From the NCBI RefSeq assembly GCF_024323335.1, contig NC_066581.1, forward strand, positions 461,342,289 to 461,406,288: a stretch of 64,000 nt of DNA. The letters are read 5' to 3'. Origin of the DNA: Lathyrus oleraceus (lineage: Eukaryota; Streptophyta; Magnoliopsida; Fabales; Fabaceae). Shown here piece after piece: positions 25,162 to 37,125 of the stretch. How positions within the stretch are numbered: position 1 is the first letter of the stretch; the number at the start of each line of letters is the position of its first letter. The notes under the pieces are model-generated. The model did no database searches and was not told the DNA's origin. It worked only from the letters and a program-made list of their open reading frames with translations. Both the position numbers and the translations under genes were made by a program.

Positions 25162-27887
25162 GATGCCCCTGTTTAAGGTCATTCTAGCCGGAGAAGTGAA
25201 GGTTAAAATCTTCGTCTCGACGGGGTAGAATGGGCTTAAATAATAACAAAGAGACGAATTTTGGTCCCTAAGAGACCTCACGATGCAGATGTATGCATGC
25301 AAATGGTAATACTCTGTCGGGATACGCGTCCACAAAAGAAAAAGAAACCCGGAGAGGCTAAAAATCCAAAGGAGTAATACACTCACTAGGGCGACAGAGA
25401 CTCTGGGGGGAGTAAAACGCGTGAAAACGTCATGACTGAAAACTTGGGGAACAGAATTCCAAAGGGAATAAATCCAATGGAAAGACTCGAGCTGACTCGA
25501 AGGTGTCCATATTGGGGAATATGCCAATACAGCCAAAATTATCCACAATGGATACTTCGGATAAAAATCCGGACTCAGGTGAGGAAGATTCCAACAACAC
25601 TCTCCTGGGGAGGCAAGGGGATGAGGTATTACCGGTTACTGGGTAATAAGCTCAAAGAGACGTGTGGTCTGAACACCGGTATAAGGGTAAGAGAACAACC
25701 TACTCGGGAAGAATGAGTATCTAAGACCGGTATAAGGGTGAGAGATATCAATCAACCAAATCATCTGAGGAAGACCTAAATAGGTATATCTCAACTCAGG
25801 AAAATCTGACTCCACAGGGGACAAAAAGTCATAATAGGGAGCAGAAGGAAGGAACACCAGGGATGCCGGTTACTGGGCATATAATAGGTGACCAACCAAA
25901 GCGTGAATTGAGGAATATTCCCAAAACACTCATCATCCGAAAAGAGGGAAAAAAGAAAACTCGATTAAGGGATGGACATTCGATTCCAAAACAAGGATAC
26001 AAATCTTACTCAACTGGGGAAGAACAACAAGCTTCGACCACAACCGGTTATTGGGTTAATAACGGATAAATCGACCGACAAAGAGAAAGGCATCGGGATA
26101 CCAAAACTAGGTATATAATGATGACCATTCAAGGGGAGCAACAAACATCACCGACAACTGGTAAATGAAAGAGGGCTTGCTGGGGATAAAATTTCCTAAT
26201 CAGAGCAATTATCCAAAAGAATGAGGGAATATCACCGCCGAATATTGGATAATGATAACCGTCAAGGAGGGGATTACATCTACCGGATACTGGGTAGAAA
26301 ACCACGGAAGAGTAACTGTCATCGATTAGGATGAACAAAAAGGTTAACTCTGCAAAGGGGAGAAAATAGGGTTTACAACTATCGGTATAAGGGTAGAAAA
26401 CCACGGACTCCGCTGAGGATAAGATGAATGATTACTAATTACTGAGCAATTATTCATTTATACCACAGGGGGAACACAGGAAACAGTCATAAGAGGCCAA
26501 TTTAGGATCAAACCAAAGAGGCAAACTGAATCAAGACTCGTCCTAGTGAGGATATAACTCAATAGGGAAACCCATCCCAATATATGTGTTGGGAGGAAGC
26601 GAAAACAACCGTTGTCCACGAGGATATAACTCAGTGGGGAATGCGGAAGGAAAGATAAACACTTTCTGCTTAAGGGGCTGACTCTCTACATTGAGGGATC
26701 AGACACCGACATCTGCTTGGGGAATGTATTACCAACTAAGCAGGGAATAACAAACAAAGATATATGACAAAAAATGCAATATGAATATCCGAATGTTTGA
26801 AAATTATATGCGCACATGCATGGTTTATGTATGATGAATGCTGACAAACAGACATTTCTAACACAAATGGCTCCAAGGAGTACAATCATCTGGTACTACA
26901 TTTCAAGAGAGAAAGCCAGGCTCAACGGAGAGTATCCAATCGGCCGGGGAATCAGAGACACCAGGAAGCAACAAAATCTCTGTCGGGGATGAATCATCAG
27001 TCATTCCAGCTGGGGAGAGGAGTATATTACATAGATAAAAATCTGCCGCATAAGCAACTCTACTGGGGAATCCACCCGAGGAGGTAAAGGGATTCTGGGG
27101 ATCCACCGCCAAGCACTGTACCCACCAAGGAGATCACATCCGTTGAGGAGGAACGGTCGTTACTCCGCTGAAAGGAAAAGTGGTGAACATCTCAACACGC
27201 AGGAAAGCCACAAAAGGCCCCGGAGGAAGAAGATACAGTCATGCCAAGAATATGAACAAATTTCTTACCCTGTTGGAGATCATACCATCCTTGGGAGAGC
27301 ACTGAGGATCTCCTAAGTATCCTTTTCATCATTGTGAATGTTCACTTCGTTTAAAAACAAGTTATGAAAAATTCATTTTTCGAAACAATGATATTTTCTC
27401 AATTAAAACATGCCAAACATTTGTTGAATAGAAACAAATAAGAGTGCAAATAATTGGATAAAAGGCTCAAGTTTATTTGATGGAATGGTAGTCTGCAAAT
27501 GGCAGGACTCCGTAGATCTTTACAAGTTTGAAATTGGTGATATATATTGGAAAAGGGCTACATTGAACATAATGACAATTTCTCCACCAATTCTGAATCT
27601 GACGTATTCGAAGCTTCGGTTGATGACGAATGAGCAAGAATCCTTGACGGATGACAGTTGTAGAACAAAGTCTTGTCAGGATGCAGTTACTTGCCAAATC
27701 CCTAATTTTTCTAGATTGCCCCAGGGTGAGGTACTCAATCTAGCGGGATACATATATTCATTCATTTTTTTCATGTCTCTAACTTTTGCCTGGACCGCCC
27801 TTTCGGGTTTTCAATCCACCGAGACGCTCATTTTTGCCTAAGCCGCCCTTTCGGGTTTTCAACTTAGCGAGCTATTCTGTTTTTATT
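25162..27887 (-). other. 3' untranslated region of element B
   Basis: About 2.7 kb of non-coding sequence, colinear with 2093-4887 of A. The LTR-proximal end again reads AGGGGCATC on the minus strand. Hairpin modules include arms TATTACC and GGTAATA (25627-25633, 25642-25648), ATGCC and GGCAT (25863-25867, 25876-25880), and TCTACC and GGTAGA (26279-26284, 26293-26298), all with 8-nt loops. One module of A, the long hairpin near 2996-3029, is missing here after a deletion near 26038. The three modules next to pol lie at about 27700-27880. Confidence 0.8.
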
Positions 27888-28003
27888 TTAGGCGAAGTAT
27901 TTCTTGATTGCATCTGAATTCACAGGACGAGTGAAATCCTCCCCATCCATAGTTGTAAGCACCAAAGCACCGTCTGAAAAGGCTCTCTTAACAACATATG
28001 GAC
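27888..28003 (-). pseudogene. pol: pol 3' end of element B (integrase C-terminal end)
   Basis: This is the last part of the B pol frame, up to a TAA at 27888-27890, matching the end of pol in A. It is separated from the rest of pol by element C. The final five bases (27999-28003, TGGAC) are the left copy of the target duplication. Confidence 0.9.
27999..28003. repeat. Target-site duplication TGGAC of element C, left copy
   Basis: TGGAC directly precedes the TGTAGCGG LTR end of C, and the same bases follow its other end at 52345-52349. Removing C and one copy restores colinearity with pol of element A near 5000. Confidence 0.95.
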
Positions 28004-28189
28004 TGTAGCGGTGTATTCGTCGCTATATGATTTATTGATTAAATCAAAAGCAAAGCATACAATGAAATCGAGTCGCCACCGCACTTTTATTTATCCGAAG
28101 GACTGGCTAAAAAGCGAACAAAAGCCTAAGAAGTTTTACGCGTAGAAAACTAATGAAAAGATCAGAGAGTCTGGGTAAGGGGTAAATTA

Positions 28190-28430
28190 CGCAATGGGAA
28201 GGTGTTAGGCACCCATCATGTCCTAGGTACTCCTAGGGAGCCCTTTTCACACTTGTTGTACTAAATTGTTATTTGTTATGAAATATTTATTGTGCAAACA
28301 TGAATGGGATGATGAGAAAAGAATATACAATTTTTATTGTTTTTGTGTTCGAACGGATGAACCCGTTGCCTACGTACCTTCCATCAAAGGTAAGGATCAA
28401 AACGCCGTAATTCGGCTAAAAGATTTCCAA
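28190..28430 (-). other. Conserved U5-side blocks in the 3' LTR of element C
   Basis: The CCTAGG-TACT-CCTAGG hairpin at 28222-28237 and the CTACGTACCTTCC block near 28370 are kept almost unchanged in all LTRs here: near 17080 and 16940 in the solo LTR, 20640 and 20780 in the central LTR, 47140 and 47290 in the C 5' LTR, 61945 and 62090 in the B 5' LTR. Confidence 0.6.
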
Positions 28431-29040
28431 AAGTTAGTGGATTCAATTTTAAACACAAGCCCTAAGGTCTTACGTTATCCACGGGAGAAAACTCAACCTT
28501 ATACAAACAACAAGTCCACCATGTGAGAAAAGCTTCAACTTGCTAGTGAGGGGTTAACCCTATAATAAGCAAGGAAGACTTACAATTCAATCAACTAAGG
28601 ACAAATAGGTGAGATTGACATCAACCAACTAGGATAAATCAAACCTATGGCTAATGTATGAAAACTTAACAAGAATGGACAAAGCCACAAAACAATTGAA
28701 TGGGTGAAGTTAATTGATTATGATTATTCACAAAAGGAGGGTCAAAGTATGATTAAGATTGATTCAAAAGAAGTATTATGAAATGGAATTTGAAAAGTCA
28801 AGGACTTAGGGTCCAGGTTTCTAATTTAAAAGCATGAAGATGTTTGCACAATATTTATCTCAAGCTTTGAAAGTAGTGTGAAAAGGTTTAGGACAAAATG
28901 GATGAATGGATGAAGATGGAGTGTAAAACTTCTTAGAAGGTTCACCTCTTGAAATCATATAGAATATGACTCAAGTGTGTCCTTTGGAATAGGCAATGAG
29001 CAATAACGAACAAGCAAAGCAAAAAAAAAAAAGTCAACAA

Positions 29041-29440
29041 AAGCGGATACCGGATGCCAATCACTGGACTTATACCAATCTCCTAAAACAGAACTGGATA
29101 TCAGAGGCCACTCTATGGACTTATACCAATCTCCTCAACAAAGAAATAAAAAGTGGATACCGGATGCCAATCTATCTGGACTTATACCAATCTCCAACAA
29201 CAAAGCAAACACTTGGATGTCAGATGCCAATCTATCTGGGCTTACTCTAACCTCCAACATATGATCATGGGAAAACAAGTGCCAAATTACATGGACTTAC
29301 AATTGCATCCTCACATAAATCAAACAAATGCATCAAGCAAAGAGAAGATGGGTGGCCAATGAAATGGTCTTATACTCACTTCCATATCATAGGAACAATG
29401 GCCAATGAATGGTCTTACAATTGTCCTCAATGGGAAAACA
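29041..29440 (-). repeat. Tandem imperfect repeats in the 3' LTR of element C
   Basis: About seven diverged units of 45-63 bp share a core like GATGCCAATCTATCTGGACT followed by TATACCAATCTCC on the plus strand. The other LTR has the same array. Confidence 0.8.
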
Positions 29441-32262
29441 ACAAAGATATGTCACAAAGACAAATGAGATGATCATGCACTAATGGGCAATAAATGATGA
29501 TAAATGCACAAAGCATGCAAGCAGACGTGTACAAATGAACTAAGTAATCAATCAACCAAAGTCATTCAGCAAACTCTATAACCAAGCAATGAGGCTCATA
29601 CAAAGGATGGGCATTAAAGCCAACTGGAATAGGGTTAATGGTGCTCTTAACCTTGACATTGAGAGCCAAGGTGAAGCAGATGAAAGGATATGAGGGGTGT
29701 GCCTCATGCTCTTATCCCTGGTCAGGGAGAGCTTTGAATATCAGAAGGTGTGGGAGTTCAGAAAGATGGAACTCTCTCCACAAGTTAGACTCGATAGATC
29801 TTGGGTATTTACTCACTATGCATCAACACATGTGGTGTGAGCAAGGTGAGTGACTCACAGAATAGTAGGAGATAGGCTACATATCTCTTTTGTCTACCAA
29901 TTGCCTTATTCAAACGGCTTTTCCTGCTTGGGACAAAAGTAAACAAGCACAAACATCGCCTCTTAAGGAGGACTTCAGACAGTTGTCTGGCCAAGTAACA
30001 GGCCAGGTCTTCCAGACTACATGAAGACAAGAGATTCTACCTCAATGCAAATGCTATCAAGCAAAGCAAAGCAAGTTCTTAAAAGAACTGAGCAACTAAT
30101 GGTACCTGAAATCAATCAAATAAAATCAGTATACAACTCAAATTTAAACCAATATAGGATAAGGATCAACAGAATCAGTCAAATGTGCAATGCACAAAGC
30201 TCAAAGCATATGAGCTAAGCATCCTACAAAACAAACAAGTTAGTTCATGATAATCAATCAAACTTAATCAACTTGCATAAGTCTCCTTAAGGCATTTGCT
30301 TCTTAACCTGAAAAGCAAACTTAAACATGAGAAACAAGACCACTAGGACAAGCCTAGGGTCAAAAGGAGATAAAAAATCCAAAACAGCAAGGGAAAGTTA
30401 GCCAAAATCAAGTTCAAAAAATTAAGAAACAAACCCAAGTGGTTTCATATTCATATCATTCATCATTATCATTTCACAAACAAATTAGGTCAAAGCATGT
30501 CATATAGAACCTCAAAGAAGTCAACAGAAAGACTTCACTCAAATCCAATCACAAACATTTCAAAAAATTCTCAAATAATTCATGATCAACCATCATCCAT
30601 ATCATGATAAGCATACCAAATTTCAGCTCATTTGGATCAAGGGAAGTAGGTCAATGAAAATCAGAAAGTCAAAGCAAGTTCAAACCAACTCATACAAAGC
30701 ACCAAAACATGCACCAAATTCAATAAATCATAAAACAGTGACAACACATGATAAATTAATGGGACCAAAACCATGACAAACTTTAAGATGTCTACAATTC
30801 ACATGTCAAATTTCAAGTCCATAGAATTTCACAAATCAAATACAAACATGTATCACAAAAAGTCAATAAATGGCCAAACAGGGATAGAAAATTCCAATCA
30901 AATAGGAAATGCCATCAATAATTCCAGAAAAAATTCACATGTATTCTCAACATTCATAAGTATGTTCATGCAAAAATCCAGACCATTTTGAGTTCAATAA
31001 GCATGGTAATTAAAATCATGAAGTTGGACATGAATGGTGTGACACAAATTGTCACACCTCTATTCAAAAAAACATATCTCACCAACCAGAAACGATAAAT
31101 TCACAAACTCAACACCAAAATCACCATGAACATGTCTAGTTTAAGCACAAAATATTTCAGAGGCATTGGATTAAGTATCATCATTTCACAAGCAAATTGG
31201 CATAGCATACATAAAATGGACACACATGAACAAACCCTAGCACTTTTAAAAATCCATATGTGCAAATAATCTGGAAAATTCATAATAATAAACTAGAGAT
31301 CAAGAGGATCATTTCACAAAAAATCCCATCAAATTTGGATTAAAAATGAGTGACTTATGAATTTTTGAAGATTGGCATACAAAATGAAATAAAATAGAAA
31401 AAAGAAATTGAATTAAATGAATTAAATAAACTGGCCGTGGCAAAATTGTAATTATAGCGTTCATTAAGTGGAACGCTGCGTTCCAATAGAAGGCGTGTCA
31501 CGAAGCCGTTGGTCACATGGGAATGGAACAGTGGATTCATGCAAAGAGAAAAATCCCAGCAGCCAAACACGACCTGGGTTTGAATAAATTAGGGTTTCTG
31601 CTACTGTTCATCGTGTTCATCAATCGTGATGAACTTTTTTCCCAGAATTTGGAAACACATATACCATTCAAATCAGCAAACAATGCACATCACAAATCCA
31701 ACCTTGATTCTCACTAATTCAAGCTAACAAGGAAGAACAAAGCAAAACAACAAATGACCACCAAACTTCAAAACAGTGTTTCTCTCTCAATAATCAACCA
31801 TTTTCCACGATTTAAGTTTCATTGTACTCAGCATGGCAAGACCTTTAATAAGCATAGCACGATTTCAAAAAATAAGAGAGTCGAAAACCAACCTCTTTGG
31901 AGATGCACTGATGAAATGATGGTTTTCTGGCCGTGGAAAGTATAAACAGAAGTTCAATGATGTCCCAGATGATGAATGGAGGAATCTTGAAAGCCCAGCT
32001 GCCTCAATTCCAGCTCCAAATTCGAACTGCCATGGAAGAAATCTCAATGCAACAGTGTTGTTCTTGGCTTTACAGTTGGGATTCTAAGCTTGCAAAGGCT
32101 TCAAAAAGGTTTGTAGATGATGGACCAAAGCTCAAGAACACGGGTTCTTTGAAGATTTTTTCAGAAAAGTTCAAGTAAGGAAATGAGAGTTCTTGAGAGA
32201 AAATGAATTCAGATCTGTTTTGGCGAAGTGTGGCTAGGGTTTTTCCAATCAGAAATGAGCAA

Positions 32263-32268
32263 TATATA
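32263..32268 (-). promoter_or_regulatory. Candidate TATA box in the 3' LTR of element C
   Basis: TATATA in the context AGAGTATATATTGC on the minus strand, about 1.1 kb after the LTR start. The same motif lies at 51196-51201 in the 5' LTR. Confidence 0.5.
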
Positions 32269-33382
32269 CTCTGTTTAACAATCCTTAAGTTTGGTTCATG
32301 GAATGGTAATCACAATTTGCTTAATGAAGTGTTTTGGTTAATTGATGAAATCCACTTATGTTGCATGTGCATGGCACTACAGTGTGAAAATGGGCCTAAG
32401 GCAATCTCCAAATGTAATTTCTGAACATTGGCAAATGGTAAAAAGTGTAGGAAATGGTTAATTTGAAAAGTCACTTTTTCACCTCCCTTATTTTTAATTG
32501 GATGATTTTTGGTAAAATGTGATGAAGGATTTGGATAGAGCACATCAAATGTGACTTGTAGCAAAAAACCTCACTCAATTTGGCCAAATGGTTTGGAAGT
32601 TATCTCACTTTGAAGTTCAAAAATTTTTGAGAATGATTTGATCATAACTTGCCAACCACACATGAGAAATGAGTGTTCTTGGACTTTTTGGAAATGGGAG
32701 AACAAGATCTTCAACTTTCATGTTGGACAAAAATTCATTTGAAGCTTGTATGATGAAGTAAATTTTGAGGAGAAGAACTTTCCATTTTTGGCAAATTCCA
32801 ATTACAGGTCAACTTTCTATTTTTGGAAATTTCTTGTCTGACTTCAAATTCTTCACTGTGGATGTTTGACATGTTATATGAGGCTTATATGGACATGAAT
32901 GAGACCTCTCAAACCAATTCCCACCATCAAATCACTGATTAAATGCACAGTTGACCACAGTTGACTTTGCTAGGGTTTTGGTTGACTGAACCATGTTCTG
33001 ATGAATTCCAAGCCCCTACCACTTGAAATCTTGATTCAAAATGATGTCACAACTCATATGAACTCTTGATGAATGATCATGGTGCCCAAATTCTTCAAGA
33101 ATGGCCACCATCCTCTGTTCAATGGCTGATTTGACTGTTTTGACCTAGCTTGCTTCATCTGCAAGTAACATGGTTAGATGACAATATTTTTGTACCTTTG
33201 GTTAATAGATAGATGGAAAGCAATGATACACAAATGCAATACATGCTTGGTGATCAAGAACCACACTCACAAGATGACCCACCCACTAGGAGGGAAGCAA
33301 AGGCGCACAAAGATCCTTGAGGCAATGATATGGTATGATATGATGCCATGAGGGATCTTAGGGACAAAATTGGGGTCTTACA

Positions 33383-36300
33383 GATGCCCCTATTTAAGGT
33401 CATTCTATCCGGAGAAGTGAAGTTTAGAAATCTTCATCTCGACGCGGTAGAATGGGCTTAAATAACAGTAATGAGACAAATTTTGGTCCCTAAGAGACCT
33501 CATGATGCAAATGTATGTATGCAAAAGACACAAACTCTGTGGGGATACAATTCACACAGAAGAAAAGACGACCCATCGGAGTAATACACTCACCAGGGAC
33601 AGAGACTCTAACAAGATTCTCATTAGGGATAGTAAAAGAAAAAGGATGCGTGAGCAGGACACGACTTCAAGTTGGGGAAAAACAAAACTGACACAGCGTG
33701 AACAAGACACGACTCTGATTAGGGTAATAACAAAAATCAGACTGGAGACCTAACTGGGGAGTGAAGGACTCATACTGGGGAAAAGAAAATCCCAAAGGAA
33801 GAACATCCATTGGAGAGACACAAGCTGACTCTGGGGAAAAAGCAATAGGAAACTCCACTGAGGAAACACCAAAGAATGAGATGTTACCGGTATAAGGGTA
33901 ACAAACTCAGGAAGAATGAATATCTAAGACCGGTATAAGGGTGAGAGATATCAATCAACCAAGCATCTGAGAAAGACCTGGAAAAGGTACATAAACTCAG
34001 GAAAATCTGACTCCACACGGGACCAAAGTCATAATAGGGAGCAGAAAGGAAGGAACACCAGGGATACCGAGGTATATAATAGGTGACCGACCGAAGCGTG
34101 AATCGGTATATATGCCAAAACACTCATCATCCGAAAGGAGGGCTTGAAAAAAGCAAATCGACTTATAGGATGGACATTCGAATCCACAACGGGAAAACGA
34201 ACCTTACTCAACTAGGGACACAAACCCAAAGAGTGCATGAGATACAATATCCATTACCGGCAGACTGTGGATAAGAATACTCGCATGAGGTATATTATCT
34301 ATTACCGTCAGAACGTAGATAATAAACTCGCACGGTAAGAAACACCAGAGATACCGAGGTATATAATAGGTGATCTACCGAAAACGTGGATTGGTATATA
34401 TGCCAACACACTCATCATCCGAAACACAAACTGGTTAAAGGACGGATATTCGATTCTACAAAGAATACGAATCTTGCTCAGCCGGGGAAAATCAACAAAG
34501 GATTCCAACTAAAGAGCGCATGAGACATATTATTCATTACCGGCAGACCGTGAATAATATACTCGAAAGGAAAAGACACCAGAGATACCGAAGTATATAA
34601 TAGGTGACTAACCAAAAAGAGAGACAATCGATACCAAGCATCCGGGTAAACGAAAGACAACTCAAAGGGATAAATTGCAAGCATCCGGCAATTATCCAAC
34701 AACAGAGAATATTTGATTCCACAAAGGGAAATAACGAAACTTACTCGACCAGGGAAACACAAAAGGCTTCGACTGAAGAGTGCATGAGATATATTATTCA
34801 TTACCGGCAGACCGTGAATAACATACTCGCTTGGAAGATTATCCACAACCGGCATAAGGGTCAATAAAGGATAAATCAACCGAAAAGAAAGGCATCGGGA
34901 TACCAAACTAGGTATATAATGATGACCAATCAAAAAGGAGCAACAACATTACCAACACAAAGGGTAAATGAAAGGAGACCCGCTGGGGATAAATTGCAAG
35001 CATCCGGCAATTATCCAACTGTACCACAAGGCACAAACTCCGCTAGGGAGAAACATCAACACTTGGGATTTACAACTACCGAATACGGGGTAGAAGACCA
35101 CAGACTCAACTGGGGATAGAAATCACCACAGGGAGACACCAACTCTGTTAGGGATAAAACCACAACAACAGGAATCCACTTATAATCAGGACGAACCACA
35201 AAGGTTACCTCTGTTAGGGGAAAAGAGATAGGACTTACAATTACCGAATACGGGGTAATAGCCATACTCTGGTGGGGATAACCATGAATTAGGGTTTACA
35301 TCTACCGAATACGGGGTAGAAAACCAAACTCTGCGTGGGGATAGAACAAATCACAAATCCGCACGGGAAACCAAAATAGGGCTCATAACAAACCCACAAA
35401 CTGCTGGAGAGCAGGAAAATAGGATTTATAACTACCGATTGCTAGGTAGAAAACCAAAACTCTTGCCGCGGAATAAAGGTATATAACCACCAATTTCGCT
35501 GAAAGGGCAAAGAAAATAGGACTTACAACTACCGGTATAAAGGTAGAGGCCCGAAAAACTCCGCTGGGGAGCAACCCACTGGGAAGCACAAGACAGTTGA
35601 CAAATAGCCAATCCGGGAATAATCCGAAAAGACAGACTGAATCAAAAGACGTCCTAATGAGGATGTAACTCAAATAGGAAAATCCATCCCAATATATATG
35701 TTGGGAGGAAACGGAAGAAACCGTCATCCACGAGGATATATCTCAGTGGGGAACTACAGAAGGACAGACAAAAGACACTTTCTGCTTATGGGGTTGACTC
35801 TATATGGAGAGATTTAACACCCGACATCTGCTAGGGGAGATCTATTAGGGATCTGCACCCATAGCAAGGAACAATCAACAAAAGATATATGGCGAGAAAT
35901 GCAACATGAATATCTGAATGTTTGTGAATATGCATGAATATGCGTGATTTATGTTTGATGAATGCTGACAAAACAGACATATCTAACACAAACAGGTCCA
36001 GGAATCAAACGCCCGGTACTATACTTCCAGGGGAAAAACCAACTGGAAAGTCAATCTGCGGAGATCTATATGCCATCAAGCATAGATCTGCGGGTACTGC
36101 AAGGGAAGCAGAGGATTAGAGATATCAGGAAACACCAAATCTCTGAGTGCTGGATCAGCAAACAACCCAACCAGGGTACAGAAAGTCACAACGGGCAAAG
36201 CAGCCACCAAGACGAATCTGTTGGGGAACAAGAGAAAATCTCGAAGATCCGCAGGGGATCTCAACATCAACTGAGAAACAAGGAGTTCTACAACTCCAAA

Positions 36301-37125
36301 CAACTCCGGGGAACAACCCACTGAAGGAGAATAACATCATCCAAGTAGAATCCAACTGCATAAACAACTCTACTGGGGAAAACTGCTGCTGGAGAAAACT
36401 GAGTCTTCAACAACACTCTGCTTGCAACTAAACTGGGGAACAACCCCATCACAAGATCTGGAGAAAGAAGATACAACCAAACCAGGAATATGAACCAAAT
36501 GTCTTACCTGTTGGAGATCATGCCACCCTTGGGAGAGCACTGAGATATTCTTGAGTATCCCTTCAACACTGTGAATATTCACTTTGTTTAAAACAGCAAA
36601 TTTTTGAAAAATTTGATTTGTTTAAAAACAATGATATTTTATCAATTAAAACATGCAAAACATTTGTTGAATTTGAACAAATAAGAGTGCAAATAATTGG
36701 ATAAAAAGCTCAAATTGATTTGATGGAATGGTAGCCTGCAAATGGCAAGACTCCATAGATCTGTACAAATTTGAAATCAGTGATATATATTGGAAGAGGG
36801 CTACATTGAACATAATGATCCTTTCTCTACCGATTTGAATCTCGATGTGTTCGAAGCTTCAGTTTGACGACGAATCGAGAATCCTCTGACGAAATGACAG
36901 CTGGTGAAACAGAAAGTCTTGTCAGGATGCAGTTACTTGCCAAATCCCTAATTTTTGCCTAGATTGCCCCAGGGTGAGGTACTCAATCTAGCGGGATGCA
37001 AATATTCTTTTTTTTTTCAAGTCTCTAATTTTTGCCTGGATTACCCTTGCGGGTTCTCCACCGAGACGCTCATTTTTGCCTAAGCCGCCCTTTCGGGTTT
37101 TCAACTTAGCGAGCTATTCTGTTTT
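33383..37125 (-). other. 3' untranslated region of element C with hairpin array
   Basis: This 3.7-kb non-coding region is about 1 kb longer than in A and B. It is a degenerate array of modules with short phrases such as CTCYGYTGGGGA and GGATTTACAACTACC, each ending in a hairpin with a fixed 8-nt or 14-nt loop. Clear 8-nt examples (arm, arm): GTTACC 33883-33888 and GGTAAC 33897-33902; CTACC 35076 and GGTAG 35089; ATTACC 35240 and GGTAAT 35254; TCTACC 35301 and GGTAGA 35315; CTACC 35432 and 35529. The candidate polypurine region is 33383-33397. Three modules next to pol lie at 36955-37115. No reading frame here looks coding. Confidence 0.8.
34248..34824 (-). repeat. Four copies of a 14-nt-loop hairpin with compensating stems
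   Basis: Stems on the plus strand are TATCCA with TGGATA (34248-34273), TATTATCTA with TAGATAATA (34293-34324), ATATTATTCA with TGAATAATAT (34527-34560) and ATATTATTCA with TGAATAACAT (34791-34824). Loops are all 14 nt and nearly constant (TTACCGKCAGAMYG). Element A has a fifth relative at 2996-3029. The paired changes CCA/TGG, CTA/TAG and TCA/TGA keep pairing intact. Confidence 0.75.

Larger units (their letters stand above)
28004..33382 (-). repeat. 3' LTR of element C (5.4 kb)
   Basis: Starts TGTAAGACCCC at 33382 and ends CCGCTACA at 28004 on the minus strand. It is slightly shorter than the 5' LTR, mainly because it lacks 13 bp near 30822 and about 30 bp near 32500. Identical short frames in both LTRs (for example near 31933 and 50866) reflect LTR duplication and are not evidence of genes. 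Confidence 0.95.

Noticed and set aside
28996..29440. CRISPR-like look of regularly spaced repeats
   Set aside because: Units are diverged, the spacing is tandem without unique spacers, and the context is a plant LTR.
31933..32424. Short frames in the C LTRs, identical at 50866-51357
   Set aside because: Identity is explained by LTR duplication at insertion. The other LTR subfamilies do not preserve them.
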